Below are positions 24,306 through 32,102 of a stretch of 64,000 nucleotides of DNA, in pieces. The translations under genes and the position numbers were made by a program. Numbering within the stretch: the first letter of the stretch is position 1; each line of letters starts with the position of its first letter. This stretch comes from a virus: IMG/VR virus record IMGVR_UViG_3300032053_000002, positions 228,724 to 292,723 of that record. One strand, 5' to 3'. The notes beneath the pieces were generated by a model. The model had not been told where the DNA came from. It saw nothing but the letters and a program-made list of their open reading frames with translations, and searched no databases.

Positions 24306-24680
24306 TTACATACTCTGTTTCTTTTTGGTGCTGAATTGCGAGAACTTATTTTTATCCAAGTCCAACATATCAGTTAATCTTTTGAAAAGATATTCCAGTT
24401 TGTTTCTTGGAAAATTATATTTCGCCAATTCTTTTGACAATCTACCGAGTAAAAGTTCTACGTTCCCCGGAAGAGTAACTTCGGTTTCATTTACTTCTGT
24501 TTTTATCGGATTGCCTTCTTCATCAAGAACTTTTTTTCCATCTTTATCAAATTGACCTGGAAGCCCTTTGAAAGTAAAATTATCTTTTCTTTTCGGGGTT
24601 AATCCGAAAACACCGCCAACAGGTAGAAGCGAAGTAAGTAATACTATTCCTTCATTCAATTTTTTCTTATTCTTTTTCAT
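24306..24680 (-). CDS. Small head-region protein with LNEG site
   Basis: A 124-residue protein beginning MKKNKKKLNEGIVLLTSL. Start placed at 24680 because ATAGGAGAAACC precedes that ATG; an in-frame Met 13 codons upstream lies inside the previous gene. LNEG at 8-11 is a possible LxE/G cleavage site, followed by a hydrophobic stretch (IVLLTSLLPVGGVFGL). The C-terminal half is helical. Unknown function. Confidence 0.65.
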   Translation of the reverse strand: MKKNKKKLNEGIVLLTSLLPVGGVFGLTPKRKDNFTFKGLPGQFDKDGKKVLDEEGNPIKTEVNETEVTLPGNVELLLGRLSKELAKYNFPRNKLEYLFKRLTDMLDLDKNKFSQFSTKKKQSM

Positions 24681-24696
24681 TTTGGTTTCTCCTATA

Positions 24697-25017
24697 TTAT
24701 TTATGAGTTGTTTTTCCAATAGTTACATCGAGAGATACATGCGCATCATCTGACCCCACCGCGGCCGCGTCTATCATAACGGTATACCCGCTATCAAAAA
24801 TGAATTCAACCACTTCACTGTCCCAAGTAGTATACGTGATTATTTTTTTAATTTTAGCGCCGCTGATTCTTGTTATCATGGCTTTATTTATCTTACCCAA
24901 CTTATCTCTGAGAACAATACCGGTATCATCCTCTTCAGCTTCATTTAATGCATCGGCTCTAAAATTCAGCCACTTTCTCCAGTCATATCCTTTTTTTTCT
25001 TCTACTTTTTTATTCAC
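24697..25017 (-). CDS. Small protein with GTG start and LNE site
   Basis: A 106-residue protein. The start is GTG at 25017 with AAAGGAGAACG upstream; it overlaps the previous stop by 4 nt. DALNEAEED (about 23-31) offers an LxE/A site similar to the T4 capsid cleavage. The C-terminal 70 residues are beta-rich (IKKIITYTTWDSEVVEFIF). Unknown function. Confidence 0.6.
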   Translation of the reverse strand: MNKKVEEKKGYDWRKWLNFRADALNEAEEDDTGIVLRDKLGKINKAMITRISGAKIKKIITYTTWDSEVVEFIFDSGYTVMIDAAAVGSDDAHVSLDVTIGKTTHK

Positions 25018-25505
25018 AATCGTTCTCCTTTTCTAAATCGTTCTAGCGGTCTAAGTGCGTTTTCCCACGATGGCTCCCCGAGTTTTTCAACAAACTTTAA
25101 TGCCTTGCCTACATCATCAACGTGAATCGCCAACGTTTTCAACCCGGGATGCGGTGACGTATTCATTATTTTCGCCCTAATTCCCCCGCCATTCAAATTG
25201 GCGACAAGATAACCTAATTGCTGTCTGGTATCAGAGAAAAAATTAACAACGTAATTTCCGATTACGCGATAAGTTGACGAATACTTTTCTGTTATTATTT
25301 CTCTAATTATCTCCCGAACAATTTCTTTTATTTTCGCCTTTTCCAAGTTTGCGTCATCCCATCCTTTGAGCCATTGCGCAAAAGTTTTTTCATTTTCACC
25401 GACTTCTCCGCGTATCAGTTTAATTAAAGTCGGGTCGTAAATCGGGATTCGTCTTTTTCTTTTCTTAAACGCATTTTTTCCAAGTTCGTATGCACGATTA
25501 CTCAT
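25014..25505 (-). CDS. Protein with internal tag-like helix
   Basis: A 163-residue protein. The N-terminal 55 residues are basic (FKKRKRRIPIYDPTLIKLI). Residues 56-75 (KIKEIVREIIREIITEKY) repeat the helix-tag pattern internally. The C-terminus is an alpha/beta domain (YRVIGNYVVNFF ... GLKTLAIHVDDVGKALKF). The ribosome site is weak. It may be an older fusion in which the internal start was lost. Confidence 0.6.
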   Translation of the reverse strand: MSNRAYELGKNAFKKRKRRIPIYDPTLIKLIRGEVGENEKTFAQWLKGWDDANLEKAKIKEIVREIIREIITEKYSSTYRVIGNYVVNFFSDTRQQLGYLVANLNGGGIRAKIMNTSPHPGLKTLAIHVDDVGKALKFVEKLGEPSWENALRPLERFRKGERL

Positions 25506-25506
25506 T

Positions 25507-25806
25507 TTATTTTCGCCCGAAATACTTCTTATAAATATCTAACGCCTCTTTTTCATCAACAATTCCGGCTTTGACTAATTTGGAGTAATAATCCGATTTT
25601 TCAGAAAGATGATCTAGTGCGATTTCTGTAGCAACTTTTTCATCGTCAGTATGCTCTTTTTCTACAGCGACACCAATCTCAAGCTCTTTTGGATCAACAT
25701 CTTTCGGATTTAATTTGTCGCCCTTGCCTCCGGATATTTTGTCGCCCTCTATCTCGTTGACCAATGAATTTTTATAAAGCAATCTATTCCAGAGTTTTTT
25801 GTCCAT
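25507..25806 (-). CDS. Small protein, DUF5661-like
   Basis: A 99-residue protein. N-terminus MDKKLWNRLLYKNSLVNE is a second recurring leader type, shared with 25810-26064 and 36577-36822. The body carries DVDPKELEIGVAVEKEHTD then ATEIALDHLSEKSDYYSKL, a pattern I associate with DUF5661-type proteins of phages and bacteria. GTGGAGAT precedes ATG. Function unknown. Confidence 0.65.
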   Translation of the reverse strand: MDKKLWNRLLYKNSLVNEIEGDKISGGKGDKLNPKDVDPKELEIGVAVEKEHTDDEKVATEIALDHLSEKSDYYSKLVKAGIVDEKEALDIYKKYFGRK

Positions 25807-25809
25807 AGA

Positions 25810-26064
25810 TTATCTCCACTTTTTAATATATTCACGAGCGCATATTTCGTTTGGAAATACCCACACTCCATCGCCACTTCTTGCCGGTTTTCCATTTTCA
25901 TCTATTGGAACAAACCCAACCGTATTTCCGTAGCCCTTAGCAATTACTGGAACTTCATCGAGCGTATATTTTTTACCGCTTTGAGTTTTGTATACTGTTT
26001 CTTCCGTTAAAATACTTTCTTTAAGTTCTTTTCCGAGAAGTTTATACCATCGTTTTTTGTCCAT
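25810..26064 (-). CDS. Small protein with MDKKxW leader
   Basis: An 84-residue protein starting MDKKRWYKLLGKELKESILT, followed by an EE that completes an LTE site. The body is a small beta-rich domain ending CAREYIKKWR; the protein at 36577 ends similarly (AKRAAETWR), so the two may be distant paralogues. TTGGAGAAAA precedes ATG. Unknown function. Confidence 0.62.
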   Translation of the reverse strand: MDKKRWYKLLGKELKESILTEETVYKTQSGKKYTLDEVPVIAKGYGNTVGFVPIDENGKPARSGDGVWVFPNEICAREYIKKWR

Positions 26065-26079
26065 TATGTTTTCTCCAAT

Positions 26080-26292
26080 TTACCAACTTTTTAGCCCTGC
26101 GTCCTTAGCGGCCGCTTGCAACTCTTTAACAAAATCTTGGAATTTTTTATGAACTTCTTTATAATCTTTTCCAGAAATATTTAATTTTAAGAGTTCCATC
26201 TCCATGTCTTCAATTATACCAGACAAATATCCACCAGTGCTCTCTTTTAGCAATTCTTCTTCAATTATTTTTCTCAACTCTGATTTTTTCAT
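26080..26292 (-). CDS. Tagged small protein (MKKSEL family)
   Basis: A 70-residue helical protein beginning MKKSELRKIIEEELLKESTG. The tag takes up a quarter of the protein; the rest is one or two helices (EDMEMELLKLNI ... FQDFVKELQAAAKDAG). AAGGGAGAA precedes ATG. Confidence 0.68.
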   Translation of the reverse strand: MKKSELRKIIEEELLKESTGGYLSGIIEDMEMELLKLNISGKDYKEVHKKFQDFVKELQAAAKDAGLKSW

Positions 26293-26304
26293 TCGTCTTC
26301 TCCC

Positions 26305-26532
26305 TTACAGATTATTTTTCTTTTTGTATTCTTTTCTGAGCAGAAACGCAAAGAAAATTAAAAATAACGGAACGATTAAAGCGAACGGCCACCCGAAAAA
26401 TGCCGAGAGCAATCCACCACCAGCTACCAGCGCACCAACTACCCAGATAGTTCCCCATTTTTTATACGAGAACTCTCCCAATTCCGCAACCCACGATTTC
26501 CATTTCTCTAAAAATTTTTGCCATATATTCAT
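26305..26532 (-). CDS. Small membrane protein, two transmembrane helices
   Basis: A 75-residue protein with a Trp/Lys-rich amphipathic N-terminus, then two adjoining hydrophobic segments (about 27-46 and 48-68) and a basic end (RKEYKKKNNL). GTGGGAG precedes ATG. It lies among tagged genes but has no tag. A role as holin or ejected membrane protein is possible and undecided. Confidence 0.6.
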   Translation of the reverse strand: MNIWQKFLEKWKSWVAELGEFSYKKWGTIWVVGALVAGGGLLSAFFGWPFALIVPLFLIFFAFLLRKEYKKKNNL

Positions 26533-26533
26533 A

Positions 26534-26770
26534 TTATTTCTCCCACTCTTTAAAATTATTTCTCATTGAAATAATCAATGCTTCCAAATGTTCAAGATCC
26601 TGCTCAAATGATAGCATGTCAAGCGATTTTAATGCTTGCTCACTCCATTTCATATATTGACCCATTAAATTTAATTGACTTTTAAGTCTTAGTGCTATAG
26701 TGTTCGGCGACCATTCCAGTAATTTCTCTCTTTCTTCGCGAATAATTTTTTTCAGTTCCGATTTTTTCAT
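26534..26770 (-). CDS. Tagged small protein (MKKSEL family)
   Basis: A 78-residue helical protein beginning MKKSELKKIIREEREKLLEW. The body (LRLKSQLNLMGQYMKWSEQALKSLDM in part) looks like a helical hairpin. CAAGGAGCACAACG precedes ATG; its start overlaps the upstream gene's stop by 4 nt. Confidence 0.68.
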   Translation of the reverse strand: MKKSELKKIIREEREKLLEWSPNTIALRLKSQLNLMGQYMKWSEQALKSLDMLSFEQDLEHLEALIISMRNNFKEWEK

Positions 26771-27300
26771 CGTTGTGCTCCTTGCGAATAATCGTTTTCA
26801 ATTATATCCTCAGCAACTTCTACGGCATCTTTTTCATTTATTAACGGGTCTTCTGACAACACCGACCAATGATACCCATCAACTTTTCCAACTACTTGCC
26901 ATGTATCATAAAACACTTCTCGTCCAAAATCACGAATAGACGCGGCTTTAATTTTCTTTTTCGCCGCATCATCAAACTCCTTTTCTACAGTAATAGTAAA
27001 TTTTGATGCATCGTGTCGCCATTTATTTTTACCAGTTTTTTTCCATCCATTAGGTAAATTACCTTCATTCAGGTTAAGCAACCGTAAAATTTCTTCCTTT
27101 ATAATTTGTCGCAATTCGGATTTTTTCATTTTGTGCTCCTTTTTAGTTTCATTCTTTTTTATCCGAAAAGTAACCACCTTTCTTCCGTTAATAGTAGGCA
27201 TTCCGTGTTCGTCTTTACCTATACTTTTTATTTCCGTTGATTTGTTCTTAAATTTTCCGGTAAGTATTATGTCGCCTATTTCTACAGGTATTGTTATCAT
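26767..27300 (-). CDS. Fusion: small beta domain plus tagged module
   Basis: A 177-residue frame starting at 27300, where GGGGAA precedes ATG (a Met 4 codons upstream is possible). Residues 1-55 form a small beta domain (IPVEIGDIILTGKFKNK ... GMPTINGRKVVTFRI). At the in-frame ATG 27129 a tagged module begins, MKKSELRQIIKEEILRLLNL, then NEG, giving an LNEG site. That ATG has its own AAAGGAGC site and no stop precedes it. The 120-residue second part is alpha/beta and unassigned. Confidence 0.68.
   Translation of the reverse strand: MITIPVEIGDIILTGKFKNKSTEIKSIGKDEHGMPTINGRKVVTFRIKKNETKKEHKMKKSELRQIIKEEILRLLNLNEGNLPNGWKKTGKNKWRHDASKFTITVEKEFDDAAKKKIKAASIRDFGREVFYDTWQVVGKVDGYHWSVLSEDPLINEKDAVEVAEDIIENDYSQGAQR
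27136..27140 (-). promoter_or_regulatory. Internal in-frame Shine-Dalgarno site for ATG at 27129
   Basis: AAAGGAG 6 nt before ATG inside an open frame; would give a separate 120-residue tagged protein. Confidence 0.65.
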
Positions 27301-27326
27301 ATTATTCCCCATCTATATATCTGATT

Positions 27327-27638
27327 TCAATTATATCTTGCATCTTCTCTATTATATTCGGATTTTTCTTCTTTTGCTAATTGTTTAATGTAATTTTTAA
27401 CTTCCGCCGGAAGATTTTTATTGACCCAACTAATAACTCCAGTTTCAGTTTGTACATGAGCCAGTTTTTCGTAATTGCCGTGTACTTCTCTATTTCTATT
27501 CCATATTGTCAATCCATTTCCCATACGCCCCGATCCAATATCATATTTTCCAATAATCTTTCCTTCTACTAGTTGTTTTTTTAATAGATCATATTCTTCT
27601 CTTATTATTCGTCGGATCGTTGACACTTTAATTTTCAT
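27327..27638 (-). CDS. Tagged small protein
   Basis: A 103-residue protein beginning MKIKVSTIRRIIREEYDLLK and reaching QLVEG at 22-26, a possible LxE/G site. Start at 27638 because TGGAGAAGT precedes that ATG and it overlaps the protease stop by 2 bases or so. The body is beta-rich then helical. It directly follows the prohead protease gene. Confidence 0.68.
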   Translation of the reverse strand: MKIKVSTIRRIIREEYDLLKKQLVEGKIIGKYDIGSGRMGNGLTIWNRNREVHGNYEKLAHVQTETGVISWVNKNLPAEVKNYIKQLAKEEKSEYNREDARYN

Positions 27639-27639
27639 T

Positions 27640-28257
27640 TTACTTCTCCATATCAACTAAAATTTCAGTAATAATTTCCTGTATTTTATCATATTTGTCG
27701 CTTTTTTTGGAAGACCTTTTATTTACCGACTCATGCAACGATTTCATAAACGCACCCTGTGTACTCGGATTGCTCACAGTATCAAATGCGATTAGCTCAA
27801 AGTCGTCCTGAACCTGATTTGCACCATCGGTGGATTCTTTTACAGAACCGAGACCACGAGAAGAAATCCCGATCCGTATTCCAGATTTTAATAATTCTTT
27901 CAGAATATTTCCAGACGGAGTCCCCAATATTTCCAGCGTGCCTATCAGATCATCGTTAGTCCAGTGCATCTCCACGATATTATGACTAACGTTTGATAAG
28001 TTGACTACACTACTGTCCGGGTGGTCTAATTCACCGAGAGCGCGTTTTTGATCGACGAATTCTTGCAAATATCGTTTAACTTCTCGGGATAATATTTCTT
28101 TTGGATATATTCTTCCGTTCTGATTTTTTGAGTTTGCGCGTTGTAGCACTCCGGTGATTAAAATTCGCCCGTTGTTTTTTTCGAGCGACTCGTTAATCAT
28201 TGAAGGCGACACATCAAACGGAACATAATCCACTAATAATTGTCTATTGTCACTCAT
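27640..28257 (-). CDS. gp21: Prohead core protease, gp21-like
   Basis: A 205-residue serine protease of the T4 gp21 family (herpes-assemblin-like fold). GRIYPKEIL (49-57) is the conserved substrate-loop region. The catalytic His is H79 in LGELDHP and the catalytic Ser is in GISSRGLG (S132/S133). In T4 this enzyme assembles in the core, activates itself and cuts head proteins after (L/I)xE. INESL at 21-25 and a charged C-terminal tail could be self-cleavage regions. It sits between portal and scaffold as in T4, surrounded by tagged genes that are its likely substrates. Confidence 0.92.
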   Translation of the reverse strand: MSDNRQLLVDYVPFDVSPSMINESLEKNNGRILITGVLQRANSKNQNGRIYPKEILSREVKRYLQEFVDQKRALGELDHPDSSVVNLSNVSHNIVEMHWTNDDLIGTLEILGTPSGNILKELLKSGIRIGISSRGLGSVKESTDGANQVQDDFELIAFDTVSNPSTQGAFMKSLHESVNKRSSKKSDKYDKIQEIITEILVDMEK

Positions 28258-28830
28258 TTATTTTCTCCACTGGTTATATTTACTTTTCCAATCTTTTGGA
28301 GCATATTTTCTCCAAACATCTTGCACTTCTTTTTTTCTTCCAGATTTTTCTATTTTTGAAATCAAATCCATAATGTCGCTCTTTATTGCACTACCGGATG
28401 ACCACGACCGATAATCATCACTGTATTCGTATGTCCAATCAAAGTTTTTAAGCAAACTCTTTAGTTGCTCCAAATCATCAACAAGTTTTCCGGATAAGTG
28501 TTTTTCCATCTGATAAGTATGACCCGAATCAAATTTTTGCCCATCCACTTCAAACATCCACCAACTTCTCCAAACATCTTTTTTAATCGCTTTAATTTTC
28601 GTCCCGTCTATCAGAATAATTTCAAACTCGGCCGGAAATTCTTTTGTCTTTTTGGTTGACTTCACCCATTTTTTTAGTCGCGAGTTTCGGTCATCTTTTT
28701 TATCTGTATCTTCTGGAAGGCACCAATATAATTTAATTTCCATATCTTCTTTTACATCGTAGCCGTAATCTTTGTCAGTTACTTCCCTTAAAATTTTCTT
28801 GTTTATTAAAGTTTTTAATTTCATATTCAT
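28258..28830 (-). CDS. Small head-region protein, tag-like N-terminus
   Basis: A 190-residue protein beginning MNMKLKTLINKKILREVTDK, a variant of the helix tag. The body is alpha/beta with many Trp and charged residues (RSWWMFEVDGQKFDSGHTY). TTGGAGTA precedes ATG, whose bases overlap the previous stop (TAATG). Function unknown; lies just before the protease. Confidence 0.62.
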   Translation of the reverse strand: MNMKLKTLINKKILREVTDKDYGYDVKEDMEIKLYWCLPEDTDKKDDRNSRLKKWVKSTKKTKEFPAEFEIILIDGTKIKAIKKDVWRSWWMFEVDGQKFDSGHTYQMEKHLSGKLVDDLEQLKSLLKNFDWTYEYSDDYRSWSSGSAIKSDIMDLISKIEKSGRKKEVQDVWRKYAPKDWKSKYNQWRK

Positions 28831-29276
28831 TACTCCAAATCATTATATGATGCCTTGGAAGCTTTATAAATATCATCGAATAACTCCAATTCGTTTTTGT
28901 CTAACACACTGGTTAAAATCGTCTTCAATTCTTTTATGGTTGCGGTTCTTTCCTTGCCTTCTTTTTGTTTACTAAGAGTGAGAACCAACTCTTTGAATTT
29001 GTTATTCTTTTTCAATTTTTCTACAGCACTTTTAACAGTTTCCCGATTTTTCTTCGCTAACGCTCTAACTTTCATATTACCAAATTTGTCTTTCAACGTG
29101 TCAAGTCCCATAAGAGCACCGAGTCCAAGCACTTTAAGAAGGCCCAATCCAGCAATTGACCCAACTACACCTAATACGATATTAAGCGCCAATCCCAAAT
29201 CTTCATTTATTTTTTGTTTATACAAATAAGAGTCGATCTCTTCTTTTATAATCCGTTTTAATTCTGATTTTTTCAT
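28830..29276 (-). CDS. Tagged protein with hydrophobic segment
   Basis: A 148-residue protein beginning MKKSELKRIIKEEIDSYLYK, then KINED, an IxE-type site at about 23-25. Residues 27-57 are hydrophobic and Gly-rich (LALNIVLGVVGSIAGLGLL), so it may insert in membrane on ejection. The C-terminal half is helical and charged. AAGGAGTAAC precedes ATG. Confidence 0.68.
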   Translation of the reverse strand: MKKSELKRIIKEEIDSYLYKQKINEDLGLALNIVLGVVGSIAGLGLLKVLGLGALMGLDTLKDKFGNMKVRALAKKNRETVKSAVEKLKKNNKFKELVLTLSKQKEGKERTATIKELKTILTSVLDKNELELFDDIYKASKASYNDLE

Positions 29277-29299
29277 TTTGTTACTCCTTATATTAAATA

Positions 29300-29674
29300 T
29301 TAAACCCAGACCGTGCGTTTTTTATAAAGGTCAAATAGAACCGCCGCTATTTCCGCTCTAATCAGACTCTTTATCTCTTCATAATCCGCACTATCTAATA
29401 CCTCGTTTAGTTTTTCGCCTTTTTTTGTATTCGTATTTTCATATACTACTAAAGTATTTTTGTTAAGTTCTGCGGCGACATCTTGACCATCATACCAGGT
29501 AAATCCACTAACTTCTTTTTCTTCTTTTCCATATTTTACTTTTAGTTTTTCTAAATATTTTTCAGCTTCCGCTTTATCTTTTACACGAACCATAATTTTT
29601 CCTTTTAATGGAAATCCCTTGAATTCTTTTAAGATTTCATTTTTAATTATTTTCGCAAGTTCCAATTTTTTCAT
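29300..29674 (-). CDS. Tagged small protein
   Basis: A 124-residue protein beginning MKKLELAKIIKNEILKEFKG. Start at 29674, where TTGGAGAATACC precedes ATG; the longer open frame overlaps the previous gene. The body contains a ferredoxin-like piece (GKIMVRVKDKAEAEKYLEKL) and a charged C-terminal helix. Function unknown. Confidence 0.66.
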   Translation of the reverse strand: MKKLELAKIIKNEILKEFKGFPLKGKIMVRVKDKAEAEKYLEKLKVKYGKEEKEVSGFTWYDGQDVAAELNKNTLVVYENTNTKKGEKLNEVLDSADYEEIKSLIRAEIAAVLFDLYKKRTVWV

Positions 29675-29704
29675 CCGGTATTCTCCAATAATCAATCAAA
29701 GACT

Positions 29705-30055
29705 TTATTTTTTTACCTTTATCCTCGTAAATTCGGAACAATTTCCCCAAAATTTTTCAATTAGTCGATCTATTTGCACCGATAATTTACGTATCTCTTT
29801 ATAATCCGCTACCAATTTATCATAGTCATCGCGATTTAATATTCTCTTTATTCTAGTCAAGTTGCTTGCAAAATATTCAGTTCCTGTTTCAAGTGAAATT
29901 GATTTTTCATTTAGTATTTTCACGCTTTGCATAAATCCTTTCACAACAAATTTAATATTTTTTATATGATCTCCAACTCCGTGTAAAAAAAAGTTATCGG
30001 CGGCATTAACTTCAATTTCTTCCCTAATTATTTTTTTTAATTCTGATTTTTTCAT
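29705..30055 (-). CDS. Tagged small protein (MKKSEL family)
   Basis: A 116-residue, mainly helical protein beginning MKKSELKKIIREEIEVNAAD. CCGGAGAATAC precedes ATG. The body contains helices around DHIKNIKFVVKGFMQSV and IRKLSVQIDRLIEKF. Unknown function. Confidence 0.67.
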   Translation of the reverse strand: MKKSELKKIIREEIEVNAADNFFLHGVGDHIKNIKFVVKGFMQSVKILNEKSISLETGTEYFASNLTRIKRILNRDDYDKLVADYKEIRKLSVQIDRLIEKFWGNCSEFTRIKVKK

Positions 30056-30072
30056 TTAGTATTCTCCGGCAA

Positions 30073-30327
30073 TCAATCAAAGATTTTCTTTTTGTTGGCG
30101 TTGAGTGCGTTTTTAATGACTTTTAGCACAAACTCTACATTCACGTGCGACCCACCAACATTATAGCTTGTCGCCAAGTCCTGAACGGTATAATGAACCT
30201 TTTTAATAAAGTCGTCTTCCAGTGAATAATCTTTTCCGACTTCTTTTATAGTGTAAATCAAAGAACGATCATACGCATCTCTTTTTCCCAGAAGTTTATA
30301 CCATTCTCGCATCGTCATTTTTCCCAC
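30073..30327 (-). CDS. Small protein with WYKLLGK leader, GTG start
   Basis: An 84-residue protein with GTG start at 30327, supported by GGAGAGTCGCC; ATG codons at residues 4 and 6 are alternatives. The N-terminus (REWYKLLGK) resembles the leader of 25810-26064. The body is helical with a DNA-binding-like look but no clear motif. Confidence 0.58.
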   Translation of the reverse strand: MGKMTMREWYKLLGKRDAYDRSLIYTIKEVGKDYSLEDDFIKKVHYTVQDLATSYNVGGSHVNVEFVLKVIKNALNANKKKIFD

Positions 30328-30337
30328 GGCGACTCTC

Positions 30338-31138
30338 CTAATAAAATTTTTTAATCTTTGTAATTATTCGCCCCATTTTTTCTTCTATTCGCTGTAATGC
30401 GCGATGACTTTGTTTCCAGTAATCTCCGGAATCCAATTCTGATTCTGTTTTCAATCGTAAGTTTATATCAATCATATCGTCTATTTCGCATAGATTGTCG
30501 CGGATCATTCGTAAAGAATAACCAAGTTTTTGTTTTGGAGTCAGAGTAGAATCTTCTTTGAATTCTCTGTAGCGACCCTCAGCAATTTTATTTTCGTTTT
30601 TTGATGCATCCTTATACATTTGAATTGTATATAATCCAACACTCCCGGTTTTCCAACCCTGTTTTTGTAATTTTTCGGCTTCCTTAAATCCTTTTTCAGA
30701 ACGCAGGTCAATTGTTTTATATTGTATGGCTTCATTTATAGATTCAGCAACATGCGCGGAAGCTAAACTATAAACAAACGATTCTAATTCGTGCGGGGAA
30801 ACTTTAAGTTTTTCGGCAAGCGCGTGAACCTTCTCATCAGGGATTTCTTTACCATTGTATTGTTTCAGAAGAGACATTACTTCATCTTTCGCCTCTTTAC
30901 TAACCACTTCATTCATTTTATCCGGTTTATCAACGTCACCGATCACTTCCCAATCAGTCGCCGTATCTTTGGCCTTTTTCTTGCCCCATTTTTTCGCCTT
31001 TTCAGGATCCATCGGGCCGGTAAATGCGTATGGCGTGTTATATCCAGCAACATCTCCGGTTTGCGTAACTTCTTTTAACAATTCATCTATAAGTTCGCGA
31101 ATGATGTCGCGAAGTTTTTGTTCAGTGAGTTTTGCCAT
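30338..31138 (-). CDS. Tagged head-region protein
   Basis: A 266-residue protein beginning MAKLTEQKLRDIIRELIDEL, then LLKEVTQTG: an LKE/VTQTG site that resembles the predicted capsid cleavage site LHE/VSQTG. It is followed by DVAGYNTPYAFTGP. The body is helical, with a second domain after about 140 (AIQYKTIDLRSEKGFKEAEK). TGGGGAGAA precedes ATG, and the start overlaps the upstream stop. Placement after the portal gene fits a core protein such as T4 gp67/gp68; that role is inferred. Confidence 0.66.
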   Translation of the reverse strand: MAKLTEQKLRDIIRELIDELLKEVTQTGDVAGYNTPYAFTGPMDPEKAKKWGKKKAKDTATDWEVIGDVDKPDKMNEVVSKEAKDEVMSLLKQYNGKEIPDEKVHALAEKLKVSPHELESFVYSLASAHVAESINEAIQYKTIDLRSEKGFKEAEKLQKQGWKTGSVGLYTIQMYKDASKNENKIAEGRYREFKEDSTLTPKQKLGYSLRMIRDNLCEIDDMIDINLRLKTESELDSGDYWKQSHRALQRIEEKMGRIITKIKKFY

Positions 31139-32031
31139 TATTTTTTCTCCCCAACGACTTTTTTAATCTCTCTTAGCAATTCGTAATAACGCATCAACTG
31201 TAAAATTTGACTTTCCTTAACCACTTTTCCGTGTTTTACTTTTTCAATATGTTTGATAACTTCATCCACTTTTATTTTTATCGCCTTGTCGTCTATTTTT
31301 GGCGACAATTTAAGTAAAGACGTTTTAACTTTGTCGGCTGATAAATCAACATATTCGCGAAAATGTTTTGTATCTGATACATTGTAAATATATTCACGCA
31401 GCAATGCTTTTTGCTCCGCTTCCAGCCCATTATATTTTTCGTTGAATTTATCAAGCATAATTTTATACGCAAGAGCGCGAAGATCATCGTTCTGTTTCTG
31501 GAATTCTTCTAAAACACTGGATTCTTCTTCGGTAAGAAGTTTTGGGGGAGACGTTATCGTTTTTCCAGTAATATATTCAATTAAATTATGGCGGCACTTT
31601 ACTATTTCAGATGGTGCCAAGTCCCCCTTTTCATTTGTCGCCGCTTCAAATAGTTGATATATCGAGGCGAAACTTTTGTAATTCGGGATCTTGTTGCTAA
31701 AAAATGATTCTATATCATACCGATTTTTTATTTCTTTTATTAGTTCATATTTTTCTTTACGCAATTTAACCGTACTAATTTTTTTTCTGGCGTCAATGGT
31801 TTCCTGTATCAGTTCTTTCGCCTTATCTTCTGAATTGAATTTCGTGTCCGTCAATCCACGGTATAACTGCAACTCTCTTGCTAACGTAGTATTTTTACCA
31901 AAATACTTTTTGATAAGTTTAACCGCTACGGAATCATTATTTTCATTTAGGACATCGGCCGTGGTTTGTCTGATTAATAACTCAAATAAAATTCCCGTAT
32001 TTCTGTATTTTGAATGTTTTATGCGTGTCAT
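31138..32031 (-). CDS. Conserved-looking portal-adjacent protein
   Basis: A 297-residue helical protein (MTRIKHSKYRNTGILFELLI...) with an LNENN site at about 28-32. It lies between the portal and the first tagged gene, close to where T4 has gp67/gp68. It reads as a soluble all-helical protein with a C-terminal coiled coil (VIKHIEKVKHGKVVKESQIL). TTAAGGAGTAAC precedes ATG. I recall similar proteins beside portals in marine T4-like phages, but cannot name the family. Confidence 0.65.
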   Translation of the reverse strand: MTRIKHSKYRNTGILFELLIRQTTADVLNENNDSVAVKLIKKYFGKNTTLARELQLYRGLTDTKFNSEDKAKELIQETIDARKKISTVKLRKEKYELIKEIKNRYDIESFFSNKIPNYKSFASIYQLFEAATNEKGDLAPSEIVKCRHNLIEYITGKTITSPPKLLTEEESSVLEEFQKQNDDLRALAYKIMLDKFNEKYNGLEAEQKALLREYIYNVSDTKHFREYVDLSADKVKTSLLKLSPKIDDKAIKIKVDEVIKHIEKVKHGKVVKESQILQLMRYYELLREIKKVVGEKK

Positions 32032-32102
32032 TTAGTTACTCCTTAATTATTAGATTATTTTAAATCTAAATTCACTACCAATAAATATATTACCGAAATC
32101 TT